NCBI GenBank assembly: GCA_964490005.1
Contig: CAZBBB010000087.1
Location: 1-13,817, forward strand
Reading direction: 5' to 3'
Source: CAZBBB01 sp964490005
GTDB taxonomy: Bacteria; Planctomycetota; B15-G4
DNA length: 13,817 nt
Shown piece by piece: positions 9,580 to 13,817 of this stretch (position 1 is the stretch's first letter; each line of letters begins with the position of its first letter). The notes beneath the pieces were generated by a model, which saw only the letters and a program-made list of their open reading frames with translations, did no database searches and was not told where the DNA came from. A program made the translations under genes and the position numbers.

Positions 9580-10299
9580 TCAGCCCTGCCGGGCGCGCCC
9601 GCCGGCGAACAGCGGCAGCAGCGTCTCCTTGAGCGCGCCGTAGAGGGCGGCCGTCGCGAGCACGTCCCGGACGCAGTAGGTCGCGATCTCCTCCAGCCCC
9701 CCCGCCTCGTAGGTCGCCTGCACGCGGCTGCCGTCGAGGCCCTGGTCCTTGGGCGAGGTGATCCCGAAGCGGCGGCACCAGTAGTCGAGGTTGAAGTTCT
9801 CGCGGACGGCCCCGTGGAAGTTGAGCAGTTCGGCCAGGTCGCAGTGGTGCTCGACGCTGTAGCGGTAGCCCGCGAGGTTGAGCGTGGGCGCCACGCCCAG
9901 CAGTGCCGAACGCAGCATCAGGAAGGGTCCGTCGAACTGTCGCCCGTTGAAGGTGACGATGCGGTCCGCGCCGCGCACGAAGCGCCAGAACTCGGTCAGC
10001 ATCGCGCGCTCGTCGCCCTGGAAGCGCCGGAAGCCCAGCGGACCGCCGTCGACCCACTCCTGGCGCGGGCCTTCGAGGAGCACGCCGCCCACCGGGCCGG
10101 CGCTGACGTTCTGGAGCGCGATGACGATGACGCGGCCCGTTCCCGGCGAGAGGCCCAGGCGGCGCGGCACCGCCTCGCGCTCGCCGTCGCCCTGCGCGCG
10201 GCCGAGCAGGTACTTCCGCGTCGTGTCGTCGAGCGCGTCCCAGGGCTGCCCGACCGTCTCGATGTCGACGACGTAGGTCGAGCCGCGCGCGGCGCTCAC
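9580..10299 (-). CDS. Predicted 3'-5' exonuclease, DEDDy type related to the PolB exonuclease domain
   Basis: A 239-residue RNase H-fold nuclease of the kind Pfam calls predicted 3'-5' exonuclease related to the PolB exonuclease domain. ExoI is V-V-D12-I-E14-T, ExoII is TFNGRQFDGPFLMLR (116-130, with Asn118 and Asp123), and ExoIII is Y208-C-V-R-D212, giving the DEDDy set of acidic residues. DLAELLNFHGAV (154-165) and NLDYWCRRFGI (170-180) match the same group. The GTG start at 10299 overlaps the glyA TGA as GTGA, with no Shine-Dalgarno, so it is probably coupled to glyA. The frame is open further upstream, but that part is Arg-rich shadow of glyA. No polymerase domain is attached. The physiological substrate (DNA or RNA ends) is unknown. 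Confidence 0.88.
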   Translation of the reverse strand: MSAARGSTYVVDIETVGQPWDALDDTTRKYLLGRAQGDGEREAVPRRLGLSPGTGRVIVIALQNVSAGPVGGVLLEGPRQEWVDGGPLGFRRFQGDERAMLTEFWRFVRGADRIVTFNGRQFDGPFLMLRSALLGVAPTLNLAGYRYSVEHHCDLAELLNFHGAVRENFNLDYWCRRFGITSPKDQGLDGSRVQATYEAGGLEEIATYCVRDVLATAALYGALKETLLPLFAGGRARQG

Positions 10300-11605
10300 G
10301 GTACGGAGGCCAGCGGGTGCGCGGCGGCCAGCTCGGCGACGGCGCCGCGCGCGCGCGCGCTCACGGCCGCGTCCTCCGGAGCGGCCAGCACGTCGGCGAT
10401 CAGGTCGGCCACGCGCGTCAGCTCGGCCGGCCCGAAGCCGCGCGAACACAGCGCCGGCGTGCCGATGCGNNNNNNNNNNCGCCGGTGCTTGGGTTCCAAT
10501 TGGCGCTCTGGATGCCGCTGGCCTCCATCGGCGGGCGCGTGTCGAAGGGGATCATGTTCTTGTTCACGGTGAGGCGCGCCGCGCCGAGCGCGGCTTCGGC
10601 CAGCTTGCCGGTCAGTCCGGCGGCTCCGACGTCGACGAGCACGTGGTGGTTGTCGGTGCCGCCCGACACGATCCGCAGCCCGCGCTCGGCCAGGCGCGCG
10701 GCGAGCGCGGCGGCCGACGTCACGACGCGGCGCTGATACTCGCGGAAACCCTCCTGGGCGGCCTCGTGCAGCGCGACGGCCTTGCCCGCGATGACGTGCA
10801 GGAGCGGCCCGATGCCGGGGAACACGAGCGAATTGATCGCCTTGCCGTGCGCCTTGCGCGCCAGGATCATTCCGCCGCGCGGGCCCCGCAGGCTCTTGTG
10901 CGTGGTGAGCGTCACGACGTCGGCGTGCGGCACGGGCGAGGGGTGGACGCCCGCGGCGACGAGTCCGGCCACGTGCGCCATGTCGACCATCAGGAGCGCG
11001 CCGACCTCGCTCGCGATGTGCGCGAAGCGCGCGAAGTCGAAGTGCCGCGGGTAGGCGCTGGCGCCCACGAGCAGCAGCTTGGGGCGGTGCGCGCGCGCGA
11101 GCTGCTCGACGGCGTCCATGTCGATGCGTTCGGTGGCGCGGTCGACGCCGTACGCGATCGGGCGGTAGAGCTTGCCGGAGAAGCTCAGCGGGTGGCCGTG
11201 CGTGAGGTGGCCGCCGTGGGCGAGGTCCATCGAGAGGTAGCTGTCGCCGGGCGCCAGCAGCGCCATGAGCACGGCCATGTTGGCCTGGCTGCCGCTGTGC
11301 GGCTGCACGTTGGCCGTCTCGCAGCCGAAGAGCGCCTGAGCCCGGTCGCGCGCCAGGCGCTCGACCGTGTCGACGTGCTCGCAGCCGCCGTAGTAGCGCC
11401 GCCCGGGGTAGCCCTCGGCGTACTTGTTGGTGAGCACCGAGCCGACCGCCTGCCGGACGGCGGCCGAGCAGTAGTTCTCCGAGGCGATGAGTTCGAGCTC
11501 TTCGTCCTGCCGGCGGGCCTCGGCCTCGATGGCGGCGTGGATCTCGGGATCGGTGCGCGCCAGCGCCTCCGTCGGTGCGCCGGCGGGCTGCGCGGTGGCT
11601 GTCAT
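10296..11605 (-). CDS. glyA: Serine hydroxymethyltransferase, interrupted by an assembly gap
   Basis: PLP enzyme that converts serine and tetrahydrofolate to glycine and methylene-THF, the main source of one-carbon units. From ATG 11605 (GGAG 8 nt upstream, ATGA overlap with the DUF971 stop): NKYAEGYPGRRYYGG (60-74), GCETANVQPHSGSQAN (94-109), VDMAHVAGLVAAG (207-219), PLP lysine in T-T-H-K237-S-L-R-G-P-R-G-G (234-245), and the folate-site region ending at SGI (363-365). Then 31 nt of non-SHMT sequence (10480-10510) and ten Ns interrupt it, after which RIGTPALCSRGF resumes at 10469 and runs 57 residues to the stop. Removing those 41 nt gives one frame of 422 residues, the normal length. The loop FPGIGPLLH (262-270) lacks the QG found in the usual FPGxQGGPLxH. 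Identity is certain; intactness depends on the gap. Confidence 0.93.
10470..10479. other. Assembly gap (10 N) inside glyA
   Basis: Ten undetermined bases. A fixed round number suggests a scaffolding placeholder, not a measured gap. As given, the gene length (1310 nt) is not a multiple of three, so the printed size cannot be right if the gene is intact. Confidence 0.95.
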
Positions 11606-11940
11606 CGGACGATCTCCGTGGGCTTGCAGCGGGAGCACTCGCAGCCTTCGGCGAGCGCCTCGTAGGTGGTGATGCCGGTGTCGTGGCCGTCGCTCCAGCG
11701 CACCTGCAGTCCGTACAGGCCGACGGGCTCGATGCTCAGGGGGTGCACGTCGGCCGGGACGCTGGATTCGTCGAGCAGCGCCGCGCCCGTCCACTCGTCG
11801 ACGCAGCGCGCGCAGCGGCAGGCCAGGCGCAGCCGGCGCACGTCGTGGCGCCCTTCATGGCCGTGGCTCCAGCGCACCAGCAGCGTGCGCGGGCCGTCCT
11901 GCGACAGTCCGAGCGGGCGGGCACCGGGCGGCAGCTGCAT
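11602..11940 (-). CDS. DUF971 (GBBH-like N-terminal) domain protein with two CxCxxC motifs
   Basis: A 112-residue protein that is almost entirely one DUF971 domain, the fold found at the N-terminus of gamma-butyrobetaine hydroxylase. Marks are L-A-C41-R-C43-A-R-C46-V-D-E-W-T-G and VRWSDGHDTGITTYEAL (80-96, His86). In human GBBH the equivalent three Cys and one His bind zinc, so a zinc site is expected here. Unusually, the C-terminus adds a second G-C100-E-C102-S-R-C105-K. The start codon directly follows the Mrp TAG, with GGAAGG 5 nt upstream, and its stop overlaps glyA. DUF971 is often fused or adjacent to Mrp/ApbC, which points to Fe-S cluster handling, but its biochemical role is unknown. 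Catalytic oxygenase residues are absent, so it is not a hydroxylase. Confidence 0.9.
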   Translation of the reverse strand: MQLPPGARPLGLSQDGPRTLLVRWSHGHEGRHDVRRLRLACRCARCVDEWTGAALLDESSVPADVHPLSIEPVGLYGLQVRWSDGHDTGITTYEALAEGCECSRCKPTEIVR

Positions 11941-13029
11941 CTACGCCTTCCAGGACATGCTCAGGTCGGCGGGCGCGGGCTGCGCGCCGGCTTCGGCGCT
12001 GCGCACGGCGAGCTGCCGCGCGACCTCGCGCGCCACTGCCCGGAAGGCCTGCGCCGCGGCGCTCTGCGGCGCGCGTCGCACGATCGGCAGGCCCTCGTCG
12101 CCGGAGAGCGCGACGGCCGGCTCGATCGGCACCTCGCCGAGGAAGGGGACACCGAGCGCCTCGGCCGTCGCCCGCCCGCCGCCGCGGCGGAAGATGTCGT
12201 GCTGCTTGTCGCAGCCGTCGCAGGTGAAGTAGGCCATGTTCTCGACGATGCCCAGCACGGGCACCTTGACCTGCTCGAACATGCGCAGCCCCTTGCGGGC
12301 GTCGATGAGCGAGACCTGCTGGGGCGTCGTCACGATCACGGCGCCGGCGAGCGGCGCGCGTTGCGTGAGCGTGAGCTGGGCGTCGCCCGTGCCCGGGGGC
12401 ATGTCGACGACGACGTAGTCGAGTTCGCCCCACTCGCACTGCTCGAGGAACTGCGAGAGGGCGCCGTGCACCATCGGGCCGCGCCAGACCATCGGCGTGT
12501 CGGCGTCGACCAGAAACCCGATCGACATCAGCTTCAGGCCGTGCGCGAACACCGGATGGAAGCGCTTGTCGCCGGCCGGCTGCGGCCGCGCGTTCGTCCC
12601 GAACATGGTCGGCATCGACGGGCCGTAGATGTCGGCGTCGAGCAGCCCGACGCGCGCGCCCTCGTCGACCAGCGCCAGGGCCAGATTGGCGGCGGTCGTG
12701 GACTTGCCGACGCCCCCCTTGCCGCTGGCGACGGCGATCACGTTGGCGACGCCGGGCATGACGGCGCCCGGCGGGCGCGGCGGCCGCACGTCGGCGGCGA
12801 GGTCGACCGCGACGGACCGCACGCCGGGCAGCGCGGCCACGATGCGCTCGCACTCGGCCTTGAGCTGGTCCTTCACGGGACAGGCGGGCGTCGTGAGCAC
12901 CAGGCGGAAGGACACCCGGCCGGCGTCGATCGAGAGGTCGCGGACGAAGCCGAGACTGACGATGTCGCGGTGCAGGTCGGGATCCTGGACGGCGCGCAGG
13001 GCGGCCAGGACGTGTTCGGAACTCGGCAC
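11941..13029 (-). CDS. mrp: Mrp/ApbC family Fe-S cluster carrier ATPase
   Basis: P-loop scaffold that binds and transfers [4Fe-4S] clusters to apo-proteins in the cytosol. From GTG 13029 (362 residues): an N-terminal MIP18/DUF59 domain (about 5-80) with TTPACPVKDQL; deviant Walker A A-S-G-K-G-G-V-G-K-S-T (101-111); LLDADIYGPSMPTMFG (129-144); VWRGPMVHGALSQFL (181-195); VVVDMPPGTGDAQLT (206-220); the cluster-binding C270-D-G-C273 after ENMAYF; and a C-terminal helix region. Length fits the 350-380 residue family. Two in-frame GTGs compete: 13035 has GAGGGA directly against it, 13029 has GAGGGAG 5 nt upstream, so 13029 is preferred (364 residues from the other). It leads a leftward operon with DUF971, glyA and the exonuclease, spaced 0, -4 and -4 nt. 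Confidence 0.94.
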   Translation of the reverse strand: MPSSEHVLAALRAVQDPDLHRDIVSLGFVRDLSIDAGRVSFRLVLTTPACPVKDQLKAECERIVAALPGVRSVAVDLAADVRPPRPPGAVMPGVANVIAVASGKGGVGKSTTAANLALALVDEGARVGLLDADIYGPSMPTMFGTNARPQPAGDKRFHPVFAHGLKLMSIGFLVDADTPMVWRGPMVHGALSQFLEQCEWGELDYVVVDMPPGTGDAQLTLTQRAPLAGAVIVTTPQQVSLIDARKGLRMFEQVKVPVLGIVENMAYFTCDGCDKQHDIFRRGGGRATAEALGVPFLGEVPIEPAVALSGDEGLPIVRRAPQSAAAQAFRAVAREVARQLAVRSAEAGAQPAPADLSMSWKA

Positions 13030-13034
13030 GGGCA

Positions 13035-13041
13035 CTCCCTC
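13035..13041 (-). promoter_or_regulatory. Shine-Dalgarno deciding the mrp start
   Basis: GAGGGAG on the minus strand lies 5 nt before GTG 13029 and overlaps the first base of the alternative GTG 13035, so it favours 13029. Confidence 0.5.
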
Positions 13042-13063
13042 GAAAACAGCGAGCCTAACGATC

Positions 13064-13096
13064 GCGGGCCGCGCGCGACAGTCGCGCGCGGCCCGC
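13064..13096 (-). terminator. Perfect GC hairpin between ahcY and mrp, probable ahcY terminator
   Basis: Bases 13064-13079 are the exact reverse complement of 13081-13096, giving a 15-bp stem with a 3-nt loop (16 bp if the loop closes to one base). It starts 17 nt after the ahcY stop. No T-run follows directly on the minus strand; the nearest is TTTT about 17 nt past the stem, just before mrp. It may terminate ahcY inefficiently, stabilise its 3' end, or act as a bidirectional block. Confidence 0.6.
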
Positions 13097-13113
13097 CCTC
13101 GGAACGCGGCCGT

Positions 13114-13817
13114 TCAGTAGCGGTAGTGCTCGGGCTTGAAGGGGCCCTCGACGGGCACGCCCAGATACTTCGACTGCCGGTCGGTCAGCTTCGTGAGCTT
13201 CACGCCGAGCATGCCGAGGTGGCTGGCGGCGACCTCCTCGTCGAGCTTCTTGGGCAGCACCGTGACGCCGACCTCGTACTTCGCGTGGTTCTGGAACAGC
13301 TCGATCTGCGCCAGCACCTGGTTGCTGAAGGAGTTGCTCATCACGAACGAGGGGTGGCCCGTCGCGCAGCCCAGATTCACCAGGCGCCCTTCGGCCAGCA
13401 GCAGGATGCTGTTGCCCTTGGGGAAGGTGTAACGGTCGACCTGCGGCTTGATCTCGACTTTCTTGATCCCCGGCTCGGCGTTGAGCGCCGCGACGTCGAT
13501 CTCGATGTCGAAGTGGCCGAAGTTGCAGACGATCGCCTCGTCCTTCATGGCCCGCATGTGCTCGATGCGGATGATGTCGCAGCAGCCCGTGGTCGTGACG
13601 AAGATCTGGCCTTCCTTGACGGCCTCCTCCATCGTCGTGACCTCGTAGCCCTCCATCGCCGCCTGCAACGCGCAGATCGGGTCGATCTCGGTCACCAGCA
13701 CGCGGGCGCCGAAGCCGCGCATGCTGCGGGCGCAGCCCTTGCCCACGTCGCCGTAACCGGCGAGGATGACCACCTTGCCCGCCACCATGACGTCGGTGGC
13801 GCGCTTGATGCCGTCGG
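13114..13817 (-). CDS. ahcY: Adenosylhomocysteinase (N-terminal part outside window)
   Basis: NAD-dependent hydrolase that splits S-adenosylhomocysteine into adenosine and homocysteine, relieving inhibition of methyltransferases; cytosolic. The frame is open from the right edge, entering at DGIKRATDVMVAGKV, so an internal Met is not the start. About 234 C-terminal residues of the usual 430-480 are present: the NAD-binding GYGDVGKGCA, CNFGHFDIEIDVAALN, the AEGRLVNLGCATGHPSFVMS block with the conserved NSFSNQ after it, LPKKLDEEVA, LGVKLTKLT and the diagnostic C-terminal PFKPEHYRY. The stop is 13114-13116. The promoter, and any SAH-responsive leader, would lie beyond the right edge. It is separated from mrp by a strong hairpin, so it is probably transcribed separately. 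Confidence 0.96.
   Translation of the reverse strand, partial: DGIKRATDVMVAGKVVILAGYGDVGKGCARSMRGFGARVLVTEIDPICALQAAMEGYEVTTMEEAVKEGQIFVTTTGCCDIIRIEHMRAMKDEAIVCNFGHFDIEIDVAALNAEPGIKKVEIKPQVDRYTFPKGNSILLLAEGRLVNLGCATGHPSFVMSNSFSNQVLAQIELFQNHAKYEVGVTVLPKKLDEEVAASHLGMLGVKLTKLTDRQSKYLGVPVEGPFKPEHYRY

Noticed and set aside
9572..9600. A bidirectional terminator between the small gene and the exonuclease
   Set aside because: The 8-nt gap holds only a short GCCGGC palindrome, and nearby GC inverted repeats lie in coding sequence without T-runs.
10470..10510. An intein in glyA
   Set aside because: The first inserted residue would be Gln rather than Cys or Ser, and the following extein residue is Arg rather than Cys, Ser or Thr, so splicing chemistry is not supported.

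Overview
The window is a very GC-rich stretch of bacterial chromosome with dense coding and G/C in most third codon positions. It carries housekeeping genes only. I see no phage, insertion sequence, CRISPR array, tRNA or rRNA. Thirteen protein genes are supported, and two of them (uvrA and ahcY) run off the ends. The gene complement (long-type PurC, MtnA, Mrp beside a DUF971 protein, a PolB-type exonuclease) and the C-terminal motif of one small basic protein recall Planctomycetota or a similar GC-rich lineage. That placement is only an impression from memory. A 10-N run at 10470-10479 suggests a draft, possibly metagenomic, assembly.

Layout. (1) From 1 to 6605, all on the minus strand and read right to left: galE, an MBL-fold hydrolase, dacB (PBP4-type peptidase), an inositol-monophosphatase-family phosphatase, then uvrA, cut by the left edge. 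Spacing is tight: galE and the MBL gene overlap by 22 nt, and the phosphatase stop overlaps the uvrA ATG as ATGA. (2) From 6606 to 6731 lies a divergent control region. (3) From 6732 to 9571, on the plus strand: purC, purE, mtnA and a 94-residue basic protein. (4) From 9580 to 13029, on the minus strand: mrp/apbC, a DUF971 protein, glyA and a DEDDy exonuclease, each starting at or within 4 nt of the previous stop. (5) A 15-bp perfect GC hairpin separates mrp from ahcY, which is cut by the right edge.

How the genes fit together. Several belong to one-carbon, methyl and purine metabolism: ahcY recycles S-adenosylhomocysteine, glyA loads folate with one-carbon units, purC and purE act at adjacent steps of IMP synthesis, and mtnA salvages methylthioadenosine. 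Mrp/ApbC is an Fe-S carrier ATPase, and DUF971 is a familiar partner. The left block mixes envelope work (dacB, galE) with DNA repair (uvrA).

No novel system is evident. The observations most worth a second look are: a disrupted stretch of glyA at the N run, where deleting exactly 41 nt restores a normal SHMT; a 2-residue loss in a conserved SHMT loop; a DUF971 protein with two CxCxxC motifs next to Mrp; and the small basic protein.
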